DNA of 64,000 nt from assembly GCF_003574295.1 (NCBI RefSeq), contig NZ_BHGK01000001.1, positions 1,302,001-1,366,000 of the forward strand. The letters are read 5' to 3'. The translations under genes were made by a program, and so were the position numbers. The notes under the pieces were generated by a model. That model was given only the letters and a program-made list of their open reading frames with translations. It had not been told where the DNA came from and ran no database searches. Positions 9,941-20,079 of this stretch are shown piece by piece. This DNA is from Mediterraneibacter butyricigenes (GTDB lineage: Bacteria > Bacillota > Clostridia > Lachnospirales > Lachnospiraceae). How positions within the stretch are numbered: the stretch's first letter is position 1; every line of letters begins with the position of its first letter.

Positions 9941-10804
9941 TTACTTGGTCAGAACTTCCGCACCATCTTCGGTAATCAGTACCATATATTCGATCTGAGC
10001 GGACAGTCCGTCATCTTCGGTATAAACGGTCCACTCATTTTCTTCATCTACATAAAATTCCGGAGTTCCCTCGTTGATCATCGGCTCGATCGTAAAGATC
10101 ATGCCCGGAACCAGCAGCATTTCGCTGCCCTTCGGTGTCACATAACTGACAAACGGATCCTCATGGAATGCAACTCCCACACCATGTCCACCAATCTCTT
10201 CTACGACTGAATAGCCATTTTCCTGTGCATGACTATTGATCGCATAGGCAATATCTCCCAGATGGTTCCACGGCTTTGCCTGTGCCAGTCCCAATTCTAC
10301 ACATTCTTCGGTTACACGCACTAGTTTTTCTGCGCGCTCGGACACTTCTCCGATCTTAAACATTCTGGACGCATCGGAAAAATATCCGTCCAGAATCGTA
10401 GATACATCCACATTGATAATATCTCCCTCTGCCAGAATAATATTCTCACTCGGAATTCCGTGACAGATCTCATTGTTCAGAGACGTGCACACGCTCTTCG
10501 GGAAGCCCTGATAGTTAAGGGGTGCCGGGATTCCTCCATGCTCCACCGTATAATCATAGACCAGTTTATCGATCTCTTCCGTACTCATCCCTGCATGAAT
10601 ATGTTTTGCTACATGATCCAGGACTGCCGTATTCAGATCTGCGCTGACACGAATCTTCTCAATCTGAGCCTTTGTCTTCAGCATGTTCCGACGGGGGACG
10701 ATCTCCCCTTTCTCCGCATGCAGCATGATCTTTTCATCGATTGCCATATGGCATTTCTTATACTTCAGTCCACTCCCGCACCAGCAGGGTTCATTTCTTT
10801 CCAT
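9941..10804 (-). CDS. map: Type I methionine aminopeptidase with N-terminal SEC-C motif
   Basis: The 287 residues comprise a SEC-C zinc-binding motif, NEPCWCGSGLKYKKCH (about 3-18), and then a pita-bread aminopeptidase fold. Metal ligands are visible in NVDVSTILDGYFSDASRMF, GHGVGVAFHEDPF, FTIEPM and the final IEYMVLITEDG. It removes the initiator methionine from new proteins. The SEC-C motif probably helps ribosome or SecA-like binding, as in other SEC-C proteins; that is inference. The ATG is preceded by AAGGAGAGG. Confidence 0.95.
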   Translation of the reverse strand: MERNEPCWCGSGLKYKKCHMAIDEKIMLHAEKGEIVPRRNMLKTKAQIEKIRVSADLNTAVLDHVAKHIHAGMSTEEIDKLVYDYTVEHGGIPAPLNYQGFPKSVCTSLNNEICHGIPSENIILAEGDIINVDVSTILDGYFSDASRMFKIGEVSERAEKLVRVTEECVELGLAQAKPWNHLGDIAYAINSHAQENGYSVVEEIGGHGVGVAFHEDPFVSYVTPKGSEMLLVPGMIFTIEPMINEGTPEFYVDEENEWTVYTEDDGLSAQIEYMVLITEDGAEVLTK

Positions 10805-10956
10805 TCCAAACCTCTCCTTCTTATATATATAAACTTTTTACTTCTTCCATTTTACGACTTTATTCTGTATGGTCTTTTAAGTTTTGCTTCACTTTCCGAA
10901 AATCTCCGGGAAATTTTTTTCATAACTTTCCCTCAACTCTCTTCACACAAAATCTT

Positions 10957-12198
10957 CTATTTCTCAATCTCGTGGATAAAGATTCCGCTCTTCAACTTCG
11001 GCTCGAACCAGGTAGATTTCGGCGGCATCAGAAGTCCCGCATCTGCCACAGACAGCAGTTCGTCCATGGAAGTCGGATACATGGAAAATGCCACGCCTCC
11101 GGTCTTGTCTGCCATCACTTTCAGTGCATCCAGACCGCGGATTCCTCCCACAAACGCGATTCTCTCATCGGTCTTCGGATCCTGAATTCCAAAAAGCGGT
11201 TCCAGTACCTGATCCTGCAAAACCGAAACATCCAGTGCTTTTACCGGATCTGCCGGATCTTCTGCATTCTTCTGTTCCAGACAATACCAGGTTCCGTCAC
11301 AGTACATCCCGAACTCTCCTTTTTTTTTCGGAGCGTAAGCTTTGGTGCCTGCTTCTTCTACTGTAAATTCTTCTTTCAAAGCTGCCAGCAGTTCCCCGGT
11401 AGTCTTACCGTTTCTATCTTTCACCACACGGTTATAATCAAAGATTTTCAGTTCTTCTGCCGGAAATGTTACGGAAAGGAAATAGTTAAATTCTTCGGTT
11501 CCGTCATACTCCGGATGCGCTTCCCTTCGTTTCAGTCCTACTTTTACTGCGGAAGCCGCTCTGTGATGACCGTCCGCAATATAAATCGCCTGAATCTTTT
11601 CAAAAATGTCACGGATCTCCTGAATCTCAGCGTCCGCACCAATCTTCCATACCCGATGGCGCACCTGATCTTCTCCGGTAAAATCATACAGGGCTTCTCT
11701 TTCTTTTACCTGAGCGGTCAATGCTTTCATCCGCGGATCTTCCCGGTATGCCAGAAAAATCGGACCGGTCTGAGCACTCATCACATCCACATGGTTGATG
11801 CGGTCCAGTTCCTTATCGGCACGGGTATTTTCATGCTTCTTGATCACGCCATTCTGATAATCATCAATAGATGCACAACCCACAAGTCCTGTCTGGCTGT
11901 GTCCGTTCATGGTCAGTTCATACAGATAATATGCTTTTGCATCGTCTCTTACAAATTCACCGGATGCCAGCATTTCCTCAAATACCGAGCGTGCTTTCTG
12001 ATAGACTTCCGGTGCATACATATCCTGATCATCCGGGAACAGGGTCTCTGCCCGGTCGATCTTCAGAAAGGATCTGGGATTCTTCTGTACCACTTCTTTC
12101 GCCTCTGCCCGATCATACACATCATAGGGCAGAGCCGCAATCTCTGCTGCATATTTTTCTGCCGGTCTTACACACACAAATGGTTTTATAACTGCCAT
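10957..12198 (-). CDS. DUF1015 family protein
   Basis: The 413-residue protein begins AVIKPFVCVRPAEKYAAEIAALPYDVYDRAEA, the hallmark start of DUF1015 proteins. A central ADGHHRAASAV motif lies near residue 210 and a C-terminal MPPKSTWFEPKLKSG segment near 395. The family has no settled biochemical function; the HHR motif recalls a nuclease-like or ParB-like site, which is only a similarity. Its start overlaps the amylase gene upstream by 13 bases, so the two are coupled. An alternative role in serine/amino acid metabolism has been suggested by gene context elsewhere but is not visible here. Confidence 0.85.
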   Translation of the reverse strand: MAVIKPFVCVRPAEKYAAEIAALPYDVYDRAEAKEVVQKNPRSFLKIDRAETLFPDDQDMYAPEVYQKARSVFEEMLASGEFVRDDAKAYYLYELTMNGHSQTGLVGCASIDDYQNGVIKKHENTRADKELDRINHVDVMSAQTGPIFLAYREDPRMKALTAQVKEREALYDFTGEDQVRHRVWKIGADAEIQEIRDIFEKIQAIYIADGHHRAASAVKVGLKRREAHPEYDGTEEFNYFLSVTFPAEELKIFDYNRVVKDRNGKTTGELLAALKEEFTVEEAGTKAYAPKKKGEFGMYCDGTWYCLEQKNAEDPADPVKALDVSVLQDQVLEPLFGIQDPKTDERIAFVGGIRGLDALKVMADKTGGVAFSMYPTSMDELLSVADAGLLMPPKSTWFEPKLKSGIFIHEIEK

Positions 12199-14252
12199 GG
12201 CTTTTCTCCTTTCGCCGGATCTGATGGTTCCAAAATCACTGCGGAGTGTGGCCCCAAATTCAGCACAACCTCGCCCTGGTCAATCAGATATTCATCTTCT
12301 GTCATCGTATAACTTTCTTCATAGGTGCAGATCAGCCGCTTCATCTTTCCTTTCATCGGAAGACCGCAAAGCCATACCGGCACGGTCACTTCCTGAATGG
12401 TTTTCGCATTGTTCAGGATAACGACAACCTGATCCGTCTCGTTAAATCTTGCATAGGCCAGAACATTTTCTTTGGCCGTCAGAATTTTTATGGATCCGAC
12501 CCTCAGGACGTTCCGCTTGTGGAGCCGGATCATCTCTCTGTGAAATGCCAGCATCTCCTGATCTTCTCGCCCCCACGGATAAGTCCGGCGGTTATCCGGA
12601 TCTGTAAATCCACAGACACTGACCTCATCTCCGTAGTACACCGTAGGTGCTCCTATCCAGGTCATCTGCATGACAACTGCCAGCCGCATCACGGATTTCT
12701 GTACATTTTTTTCTGCCGCTTCCGCTCCCAGGTTTCCCACCCGTCCCACCATCTGATTGGTTCTGGTCAGAAATCTGGAATGGTCATGATTGGACAGTTC
12801 GTTCATTGCCACCTGCAAAGACGGCATCTGCATGCAGGACATATAATGCCGCATGGTTTTCACGAAATAATCCGCATTTCCCAGGAGATCCGGGCGCTTC
12901 TCATCGCTGTGTTTCTCCATTCCGGTCAGGAACCAGGTCACCGGCTCCATAAATGCATCATAATTCATCACCGAATCCCACTCATCGCCTCTCAGCCACT
13001 CTGCGGGATCCCCGTAATGTTCTGCCAGAATCAGTGTTTCCGGATTGGCGTCCTTAACTTCCCGGCGGAACCGTTTCCAGAACAAGTGATTATATTCATT
13101 ACTGTATCCCAGGTCTGCCGCCACATCCAGACGCCAGCCGTCGATTCCGAAAGGCTTTGACACCCATTTGCGTCCGATCCGCATAATATAATCTTCCAGT
13201 TCCACGGAATCTTCATAATTCAGTTTTGGCAGGGTATCGTGCCCCCACCATCCGTCATATTTCGTATTGTAAGGCCAGGATTCCGGACGGTCATCATAGA
13301 AATGAAAGAAGGAATGATAAGGACTGTCCTGACTGATAAATGCACCATTTTCATAGGAATCGCAGGATTCATAAAGGCGTTCCCTGTCCATCCACTTGTT
13401 AAAGGATCCACAGTGATTGAACACCCCGTCCATGATCACCCGGATTCCTCTCTTATGCATCTCTTCTACCAGTTCCGCGAAGAAGCGGTTGCTGGCCTCC
13501 AGATTTTCCTTATCACAGACCCGAAGTCTGTATTTCTCTGCCTGAAGATTATCCTTTGCTCCCTCCGGGATCGTCGAGCCACCATCTTTTACTAATACGG
13601 TATAATGCGGATCGATATAATCATAATCCTGGGTATCATATTTATGATTGGACGGAGAGACGAACAGGGGATTGAAGTATACCACTTCCACCCCCAGATC
13701 TTGCAGATAATCCAGTTTTTCTTTGACGCCTTGCAAATCTCCGCCATAAAAGCGACCGATGTCCCGGCTCTTTACCGGAGCATCCCAGTCTTCCACGCCT
13801 TCTACCGGCTCCCCGATATAAAGATATTCCCTGGTTTCCACATTATTCTTTGGATTCCCGTTGCAAAACCGATCCACGAAAATCTGATACATAACTGCGC
13901 CTTTTGCCCAGTCCGGTGTGGAAAAGCCCGGCGTGATCCGAAATGCATAATACTCTACGATTTCATCCGATACTCCACATCGGTTGAAGTAACAGATCTC
14001 GGATCCTTTGCGGATCTGAAAACAATAGGTAAAAATCTGTTCCCCCAGCGTCTGTCTGATCTCATAATAATCAAATTCACCACGGGTCTCTGTCTTTTCT
14101 AAAGGAAAGGCGCCATCTCTTGTCAGGAGTAAGACTTCATCCACATCCTGTTTTGCCGTACGGAATCTTAACGTAATCTCTTCATGCAATGCCGGCTCCG
14201 GCGGGATCACATATGATCCCGTTCCATCACAAAACAACGCCTGTCTGTTCAT
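12186..14252 (-). CDS. GH13 alpha-glucosidase/neopullulanase-type amylase
   Basis: A 688-residue cytoplasmic enzyme without a signal peptide. The first ~130 residues resemble the N-terminal domain of neopullulanase/cyclomaltodextrinase enzymes, followed by the GH13 barrel. Conserved regions: VIMDGVFNHCG (region I), GWRLDVAADL with the nucleophile Asp (region II), LILAEHYGD with the acid/base Glu (III) and NELSNHDHSRF (IV). It should hydrolyse alpha-1,4 (and perhaps alpha-1,6) bonds in imported maltodextrins. The following DUF1015 gene overlaps its end by 13 bases, and ftsH lies 17 bases upstream, so all may be read together. Confidence 0.9.
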   Translation of the reverse strand: MNRQALFCDGTGSYVIPPEPALHEEITLRFRTAKQDVDEVLLLTRDGAFPLEKTETRGEFDYYEIRQTLGEQIFTYCFQIRKGSEICYFNRCGVSDEIVEYYAFRITPGFSTPDWAKGAVMYQIFVDRFCNGNPKNNVETREYLYIGEPVEGVEDWDAPVKSRDIGRFYGGDLQGVKEKLDYLQDLGVEVVYFNPLFVSPSNHKYDTQDYDYIDPHYTVLVKDGGSTIPEGAKDNLQAEKYRLRVCDKENLEASNRFFAELVEEMHKRGIRVIMDGVFNHCGSFNKWMDRERLYESCDSYENGAFISQDSPYHSFFHFYDDRPESWPYNTKYDGWWGHDTLPKLNYEDSVELEDYIMRIGRKWVSKPFGIDGWRLDVAADLGYSNEYNHLFWKRFRREVKDANPETLILAEHYGDPAEWLRGDEWDSVMNYDAFMEPVTWFLTGMEKHSDEKRPDLLGNADYFVKTMRHYMSCMQMPSLQVAMNELSNHDHSRFLTRTNQMVGRVGNLGAEAAEKNVQKSVMRLAVVMQMTWIGAPTVYYGDEVSVCGFTDPDNRRTYPWGREDQEMLAFHREMIRLHKRNVLRVGSIKILTAKENVLAYARFNETDQVVVILNNAKTIQEVTVPVWLCGLPMKGKMKRLICTYEESYTMTEDEYLIDQGEVVLNLGPHSAVILEPSDPAKGEKPWQL

Positions 14253-14269
14253 GTCTGCCTCCTGTTACA

Positions 14270-16192
14270 TTATGCCTGTTCTTCCGGTTGTTCTGCGGCT
14301 GTTTCTCCGTCAGCATTTGCTTCGGTCTGAGCCGCTCCGTCTGCCTGTGCATCTGCATTGTTTACCGGATATGCATCAAACAGTGCTTCAAATTCCTCCC
14401 GGTTGATCTTCTCTTTCTCCAGAAGAACCTTCGCACATGCCTGCAGAACAGGATCATATTCTTTCAAAAGTGCTTTCGCCTTTGCGTAACATTCATCAAT
14501 GATCCGTTTTACTTCCTGATCAATGGTGCCTGCCACGCTTTCTCCGTAACCTCTGGATGTATGTCCGAAGTCCCGTCCGATAAACACTTCATCGCTGTCA
14601 TTATCATAGTTTACAAGGCCAAGTTCCTCTGACATACCAAACTTGGTTACCATGGATTTGGCGATTGCAGTTGCCTGTTTGATATCCTGAGAAGCTCCGG
14701 TGGTAATGTCGTCGAAAACTTCCTCCTCTGCCACACGTCCGCCAAGGGATACTGTAATCTCCTGAAGCATCTTGCCCTTGGTATTAAACATCTCATCTTT
14801 TTCCGGCAACGGCATGGTATAACCGCCCGCTCCGCCTGTCGGTACGATGGAGACACTGTAAACCGGTCCCACATCCGGAAGCAGATGGAATAAAATCGCA
14901 TGGCCTGCTTCGTGGTATGCCGTGATCCGGCGTTCTTTCTCTGATACGATCCGGCTCTTCTTCTCGGTTCCGATGCCCACTTTCACAAAGGCATGACGGA
15001 TATCCGACTGTTTGATGAAGACACGGTTTTCTTTGGCTGCCACGATCGCTGCCTCATTTAACAGATTCTCCAGGTCCGCTCCGGTAAATCCTGCGGTCGT
15101 CTGTGCGATCTGCTTCAGATCCACATCATCTGCCAGAGGTTTATTCTTGGCATGAACAGCAAGAATCTCTTCTCTTCCCTGCACATCCGGACGTCCCACA
15201 ATCACATCCCGGTCAAAACGTCCCGGTCTTAAGATCGCCGGATCCAGAATATCTTTCCGGTTGGTAGCTGCCATCACGATGATTCCTTCGTTGACACCAA
15301 AACCGTCCATCTCTACCAGCAACTGGTTCAGAGTCTGTTCTCTCTCGTCGTGTCCGCCGCCCAGGCCGCTTCCTCTCCGGCGCGCCACGGCATCAATCTC
15401 ATCAATAAAGATAATACACGGAGCATTTTTCTTGGCATCCTGGAACAGATCCCGGACACGGGATGCCCCTACGCCCACGAACATTTCCACGAAATCCGAA
15501 CCGGAAATGGTAAAGAACGGTACACCCGCCTCTCCTGCAACTGCCTTTGCGAGCAGGGTCTTACCGGTTCCCGGAGGACCCTCCAGAAGGACTCCTTTTG
15601 GGATACGTGCACCCACCTGGATGTATTTCTGTGGTGCTTTTAAGAAATCTACGATCTCTTCCAACTGTTCTTTTTCTTCTTTTAATCCGGCCACATTTTC
15701 AAATGTCACCCGCTTGTCCTGATCGGTACTCATTCTTGCCCGACTCTTTCCGAAGCTCATAGCCTTTGCATTGGCTCCACCACCCTGCCGGTTCATCAGC
15801 ATAAAGAGCAGCGCCACGCCCAACAGCATGATCAGAGTCGGTGCCAGAGTCTGGCTGAACCAGGTCTCCTGCGGAACATTTTCCAGTTCATAATCGATCT
15901 TCGCATCTTCCAGAACCTTCTCTGCCTCTTTTACATCTGAGACATTGACGGTATAAATCGTATCGTCTCCATCCATGGAAATCGTCAGGACTCCGGTTGG
16001 AACCTCTTTATTCTGGCTGATCGATACGTCTGTTACCTGATCTTTTTCCACCGCCTTTACAAAGGATTGATAGCTGATGGTGTTCCCACGCACCTGCACC
16101 CGGTTGGTAAACCAGAACACAAAGAACGCAAGTGCCACGAACATCAAAAGCGTCAGTCCGCTGGTGCCTTTATAGTTTCTGTTCTTATTCAA
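14270..16192 (-). CDS. ftsH: ATP-dependent zinc metalloprotease FtsH
   Basis: The 640-residue protein has two N-terminal membrane segments (about 13-30 and 112-130) flanking an extracytoplasmic domain. The AAA+ module follows with Walker A GPPGTGKT, Walker B IIFIDEID and the SRH region. The zinc site is HEAGH, with a downstream Asp ligand. The tail is Ala/Glu-rich and low-complexity. It degrades misassembled membrane proteins and short-lived cytoplasmic regulators. It follows hpt by 16 bases, in the conserved tilS-hpt-ftsH order. Confidence 0.97.
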   Translation of the reverse strand: MNKNRNYKGTSGLTLLMFVALAFFVFWFTNRVQVRGNTISYQSFVKAVEKDQVTDVSISQNKEVPTGVLTISMDGDDTIYTVNVSDVKEAEKVLEDAKIDYELENVPQETWFSQTLAPTLIMLLGVALLFMLMNRQGGGANAKAMSFGKSRARMSTDQDKRVTFENVAGLKEEKEQLEEIVDFLKAPQKYIQVGARIPKGVLLEGPPGTGKTLLAKAVAGEAGVPFFTISGSDFVEMFVGVGASRVRDLFQDAKKNAPCIIFIDEIDAVARRRGSGLGGGHDEREQTLNQLLVEMDGFGVNEGIIVMAATNRKDILDPAILRPGRFDRDVIVGRPDVQGREEILAVHAKNKPLADDVDLKQIAQTTAGFTGADLENLLNEAAIVAAKENRVFIKQSDIRHAFVKVGIGTEKKSRIVSEKERRITAYHEAGHAILFHLLPDVGPVYSVSIVPTGGAGGYTMPLPEKDEMFNTKGKMLQEITVSLGGRVAEEEVFDDITTGASQDIKQATAIAKSMVTKFGMSEELGLVNYDNDSDEVFIGRDFGHTSRGYGESVAGTIDQEVKRIIDECYAKAKALLKEYDPVLQACAKVLLEKEKINREEFEALFDAYPVNNADAQADGAAQTEANADGETAAEQPEEQA

Positions 16193-16208
16193 CTTCAGTT
16201 ACCCCTTC

Positions 16209-16736
16209 CTATTCCAGACCTTCAACTACACCGATGTATGGAAGGTTCCGATACTTCTGCGCATAATCCAGTCCGTATCCTACTACGAATTCGTCCGGAA
16301 TCTCAAAGCCTACATAATCTACTTTTACATCTTTTTCTCTGCGGTCCGGTTTGTCCAGAAGCGTGCAAAGATGCATGCTCTTCGGTCCTCTCTTCTTCAG
16401 GACATCCAGCAGATAGTACAGGGTATTTCCGGAATCAATGATATCCTCCACAACCAGCACTTCTTTTCCTTCTAGGCTTTCGTCCAGATCTTTTGTGATC
16501 TTTACGATTCCGCTGGACTGGGTTCCGTCTCCGTAACTTCCGACACTCATGAAGTCAAGAGAAACCGGGATGGTAATTCTCTTAGCCAGCTCACAAAGGA
16601 AGAACACGCCACCTTTCAGAACACAGATCAAATGTACCTGTTTACCGGCATAATCTTCGCTGATCTGTTTACCCAGTTCTTCAATCCTGCGATCCACATC
16701 CTCTTCTGAAACCAATACTCTAATTTTCTCTGCCAT
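16209..16736 (-). CDS. hpt: Hypoxanthine phosphoribosyltransferase
   Basis: The 175-residue enzyme shows the PRPP-binding motif VLVVEDIIDSGNTLYYLL (about residues 97-114), CVLKGGVFF near 40 and the C-terminal GFEIPDEFVVGYGLDY. It salvages hypoxanthine and guanine to IMP and GMP. The start lies 17 bases inside the end of tilS, and ftsH follows closely, so tilS-hpt-ftsH is probably one operon, as in B. subtilis. Confidence 0.96.
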   Translation of the reverse strand: MAEKIRVLVSEEDVDRRIEELGKQISEDYAGKQVHLICVLKGGVFFLCELAKRITIPVSLDFMSVGSYGDGTQSSGIVKITKDLDESLEGKEVLVVEDIIDSGNTLYYLLDVLKKRGPKSMHLCTLLDKPDRREKDVKVDYVGFEIPDEFVVGYGLDYAQKYRNLPYIGVVEGLE

Positions 16737-18318
16737 TTTGCTTATCCTCCGTTTTTCTCAGTTCTATTTGCAAAATCTTTTTTGTTTCTTCTTTTACCCG
16801 GTAGCTGTCCCCTCTCCTGTATCCCGGGATCCACAGGATCTCTTTACCTGCCGCGACCAGTAAAATACCGGACCTTTGTTCCGCCGGAATCTTCTCATTA
16901 ATAAAGAAAGATTTCAGCTTCTGACGGTGGCCTGAATCGTCCACCACCAGATAATCTCCCGGCTCTCTGAACCTGATTTCCAAATTACAGTTCATTATAT
17001 CATAATCAAACCATTTCGTGTAGGGGGTTTGGGGCAGTTGTTCCGGGGAAAATCCATGGTTTTTTTCAATAATTTTACAGATGATTTCCGCCTTTGCTCC
17101 GGGAAAGGCTGTCCGCCCCGGGATTTGCAAAATACAGTTTCCTTTTTTCTTGTCTCCATCTGATTTTGTCGCTTCCTGGTTTTTCTGTTTTTCACCTTCC
17201 CGCTCCATCTTTTTCAGACCCGTATTCTCAGAATATATACTTTTATTCCAAAGTTTCTTCCGAATCTTCACACCCTCATAATCCCGGATAGCCTCCAGAT
17301 TGTAAGGCAGATCGATCCGACGTCCGCTCTGGCGTTCAAACAATTCTAAGATCTGCTGCACATGGACTGCTTCCAGATCTTTTTCCCGTCCCGCCTGTTC
17401 TGCCAGAACTTTTCGAACCAGCGACTGGCGCAGATAGGGATGCAGCCGGTACAAGGGAGCTTTTCGAAGACGGATTTCTTTTCTTATTTCATACTTTTCA
17501 GACAACGTCCTACCGTCAGGTATTTCTCCGTTCTGTCCGTTTACATTTTCCGAAAAGTCCGGCACTCTTTCCACACACGCTTCCATATGTGCTGTCACTT
17601 CCTGCTCCACATAATCCTGAAGACTCCACATCTGCTCCATCCAGGCGCCGATATGCTCCGAAGCCTTTGCGTTGACCTGTGTCTCCAGCGTCGGAAGGAT
17701 CTGGTGCCGGATCCGGTTTCTGGTATATTCATCCTCCAGATTCGTCGAATCCGTCCTCCAGGAAATGTGCTGTTCCTCCAGCCAGCTTTCGATTTCTTTT
17801 CGCCCCACACCAAGCAACGGTCTGACATAACTTCCATTTACCGGTCGCATACCACCGGCTCCTTTCAGACCGCTTCCTCTGGAAAGATGGAACAAAAAGG
17901 TCTCTGCATTATCATCCCTGTGATGGGCCAGCACGATTTTGTCCGCCTTTTCTTCCTTGCAGATCTTCTCGAAACACTGTCTGCGAAAAATCCGTCCCGC
18001 CTCTTCTTCCGAGAGTTTCTCCGCTTTCGCCAGCTCCGGAACCTTGCCGGAACATATCCGAATCTTCACGCCCAACCTTTCGCACAAATTTTCCACAAAC
18101 CTTTGATCTTCCATCGCCTCTTCGCCACGGATCCCGTGATTCACATGAACCGCAATCAGCTCCATTCCCAGTTCTTCACACAGATTTTTCAGCACAAAAA
18201 GCAGGCATACCGAATCTGCTCCTCCGGATATGCCCGCCACCAATCTGTCTCCTGATCGGAACAACTGCCAGGTCTTGGAAAATGTTTTCACCTTCTGATA
18301 TAAATTCTCTGTTTTCAT
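16720..18318 (-). CDS. tilS: tRNA(Ile)-lysidine synthase
   Basis: The PP-loop SGGADSVCLL lies about 30 residues from the proposed ATG at 18318. VNHGIRGEEA, AHHRDDNAETFL and RPLLGVGR follow, then the C-terminal TilS domain with FREPGDYL and IPAEQRS. At about 532 residues it is somewhat longer than most because of a Lys/Glu-rich insert near 375-400. It converts cytidine 34 of tRNA-Ile(CAU) to lysidine, an essential decoding step. A longer frame beginning at a TTG 36 bases upstream exists, but that TTG is the -35 box of the promoter. No ribosome binding site precedes the ATG, which is discussed as a possible leaderless start. Confidence 0.92.
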   Translation of the reverse strand: MKTENLYQKVKTFSKTWQLFRSGDRLVAGISGGADSVCLLFVLKNLCEELGMELIAVHVNHGIRGEEAMEDQRFVENLCERLGVKIRICSGKVPELAKAEKLSEEEAGRIFRRQCFEKICKEEKADKIVLAHHRDDNAETFLFHLSRGSGLKGAGGMRPVNGSYVRPLLGVGRKEIESWLEEQHISWRTDSTNLEDEYTRNRIRHQILPTLETQVNAKASEHIGAWMEQMWSLQDYVEQEVTAHMEACVERVPDFSENVNGQNGEIPDGRTLSEKYEIRKEIRLRKAPLYRLHPYLRQSLVRKVLAEQAGREKDLEAVHVQQILELFERQSGRRIDLPYNLEAIRDYEGVKIRKKLWNKSIYSENTGLKKMEREGEKQKNQEATKSDGDKKKGNCILQIPGRTAFPGAKAEIICKIIEKNHGFSPEQLPQTPYTKWFDYDIMNCNLEIRFREPGDYLVVDDSGHRQKLKSFFINEKIPAEQRSGILLVAAGKEILWIPGYRRGDSYRVKEETKKILQIELRKTEDKQNGREN

Positions 18319-18325
18319 GTTCTTT

Positions 18326-18354
18326 ATTATACGGAACCCCTTGGACTTTGTCAA
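18326..18354 (-). promoter_or_regulatory. Perfect consensus sigma-A promoter at tilS
   Basis: On the minus strand TTGACA (18349-18354), a 17-base spacer and TATAAT (18326-18331) form an exact consensus promoter. The predicted transcription start (18318-18319) falls on the tilS start codon itself. Confidence 0.85.
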
Positions 18355-18473
18355 AATCCCTTTTCACACATTCTCGTCACATTCCGATTCCTTTTCGCCC
18401 CTGCTTTTCTTCCCTGTTCCCATCCATTTCTTTGCTAATTGCCATTCATATGCAGAATCATCCGTGCAGCGAC

Positions 18474-19871
18474 TCACACCTCCCAGATTCCAACCACCAG
18501 CACCGTCATATCATCCAGCGGTGCTTCCCCGTTCCAGCTCAGCACCTGTTCCAGAATATAATGCGCCATTTCTTTTGGATTCTGCTTCGCCGTTCCCTGA
18601 ATCATCATTTCCAGAATCAGATCCTGCTCTCCTACCGGAAGCGCATCCATCACCCCGTCCGTCACCATGATCAGAAAATCTCCATCTCCCAGAATCCGCT
18701 TCGTACTGTCAATCTCAATGGTGTGGAGCACCCCAATCGGCAGACTGGTAGAAGTCAGGTGTTCCACCTGATCTTCCCGCCGGATAAACGTGGACGATGC
18801 ACCGGCCTTGATAATCTCACAGGTTCCCGTATAAAGATCAAAAATACTCATATCGATGGTAGAAAAATGGATTTCTTCCCTCCCCATGACCAATGTGGTA
18901 TTGATCATCTGGATCGCCGTTTTTGGCGGAAAGCCTGCTTCCAGCAGTTCTTCCAGAAGATCCAGCACCATCTGGCTTTCCTTTTTCGCCTTTTCACCGG
19001 CACCCATTCCATCGGAAAGCACCGCGCTTTTCTGCCCGCCCGGCAGTTCCATCATAGAAAAACTGTCTCCCGAAATCTGACTGCAGCCTTTTCCGATCTT
19101 CGCCACACCCTGCATGGTATAAAATGCCGGTCCTTCTTCAAAAATCAGTGTCGCATAATCTTTCCCCACTACCTGCCTCTGTCCATAAGCCGGAACCATC
19201 CGGTGTCCGAAGGTCTGGGAGACAATTTTCGCCATTTCCCGCACCATCATGCAAGTCTTGTCCATCATGCGAACGATCATCTGAATCTTGTGTTTTCCGT
19301 CTTTCGTCAGAAAAAATGTCAGACTCAGCACCCGTACTTTTTCTTTTCGAAGCCGGGTTGTCAGTTTCTTTTCCATCCGCTCCTCTTCGTAAATACTGTC
19401 TTCCAGCTCCCTCGCTGTCGTCCGGATCATATCTGCAAAAGTATCCATCTGGATGGCGCAGCCTTTCCTGCTTTGAATCATCCGATTCTGCCAGAGCATG
19501 TTCTGTTTGGCATTCCGAAACACTTCCAGCGTTCTTCTCAGAAACCTCGGTGCCATCACACAACGCTGCTGCAGTTTCCGTTTTGTCTCCACATTCAGCT
19601 CGCTTCCGTAACTCTCCACAGCCGACAGAATCTCATAGCCCATCTGATAAGTATGTACAAAATTTTCACCCCAGCACCACTGGCATTTTTCACACTGCTC
19701 ACATACCGTTTCCTTTACATGCTGAAACATGCGCTCGATCTCTTCACTGGTAAATTTATTTTTCTTATCCTCCAGTTCCAGAAATGTACTGGATAACTGT
19801 TTCAATGAATTTGCATATTTTTCAATCTGAACCACATATGGGCTCGCGTGCAGCACCTGCTCTTCTTCCAT
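18474..19871 (-). CDS. spoIIE: SpoIIE-family serine phosphatase lacking the membrane domain
   Basis: A 465-residue soluble protein with a helical N-terminal region containing a Cys cluster (CEQCEKCQWCW, about 57-67). A PP2C-type SpoIIE phosphatase domain follows from about 250: GDSFSMMELPGG, SDGMGAGEKA, MVTDGVMDAL and DDMTVLVVGI carry the metal-binding aspartates. In B. subtilis, SpoIIE dephosphorylates SpoIIAA to activate sigma-F in the forespore and sits at the septum through about ten membrane helices. Those helices are absent here. Gene order (divIC upstream, tilS downstream) supports orthology. SD GATGGAG precedes the ATG. Confidence 0.85.
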   Translation of the reverse strand: MEEEQVLHASPYVVQIEKYANSLKQLSSTFLELEDKKNKFTSEEIERMFQHVKETVCEQCEKCQWCWGENFVHTYQMGYEILSAVESYGSELNVETKRKLQQRCVMAPRFLRRTLEVFRNAKQNMLWQNRMIQSRKGCAIQMDTFADMIRTTARELEDSIYEEERMEKKLTTRLRKEKVRVLSLTFFLTKDGKHKIQMIVRMMDKTCMMVREMAKIVSQTFGHRMVPAYGQRQVVGKDYATLIFEEGPAFYTMQGVAKIGKGCSQISGDSFSMMELPGGQKSAVLSDGMGAGEKAKKESQMVLDLLEELLEAGFPPKTAIQMINTTLVMGREEIHFSTIDMSIFDLYTGTCEIIKAGASSTFIRREDQVEHLTSTSLPIGVLHTIEIDSTKRILGDGDFLIMVTDGVMDALPVGEQDLILEMMIQGTAKQNPKEMAHYILEQVLSWNGEAPLDDMTVLVVGIWEV

Positions 19872-19911
19872 TCTCCATCTCTGCCTTTCACTTTCCTATA
19901 CTATAAACCAC

Positions 19912-20061
19912 ATCCCGGCCTGTTCCGGGATTGTATGTGGTTACCAAGATTTTAAGCAAGCCTGGACTTCAGCTCACCACTGACCAACTAAAAAAGATCC
20001 ACCGGATCTTTTTGTCGTATGCTTGGCAAAAAAAGAGCCCTGGGATTTTCCCAAAGCTCTT
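19912..20061 (-). terminator. Tandem hairpins between divIC and spoIIE, including a strong terminator
   Basis: Three hairpins in a row. At 20034-20060, AGAGC/GCTCT with TGGGA/TCCCA is followed on the minus strand by seven Ts: a classical terminator for divIC. At 19991-20013, AAAAAGATCC/GGATCTTTTT is a bidirectional terminator. At 19912-19947, AACCACAT/ATGTGGTT with inner CCGG/CCGG lacks a T-run. The stretch between the two genes holds no other feature that I can see. Confidence 0.8.
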
Positions 20062-20079
20062 CATTCGTATCTTTCTGAT

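Noticed and set aside
18282-19796. Plus-strand frame of 504 codons
   Set aside because: Antisense to spoIIE; shadow composition. spoIIE has clear catalytic motifs on the other strand.
19912-19947. tRNA-like hairpin between divIC and spoIIE
   Set aside because: No T-loop GTTCGA, no D-loop and no cloverleaf; it is a plain inverted repeat next to terminators.
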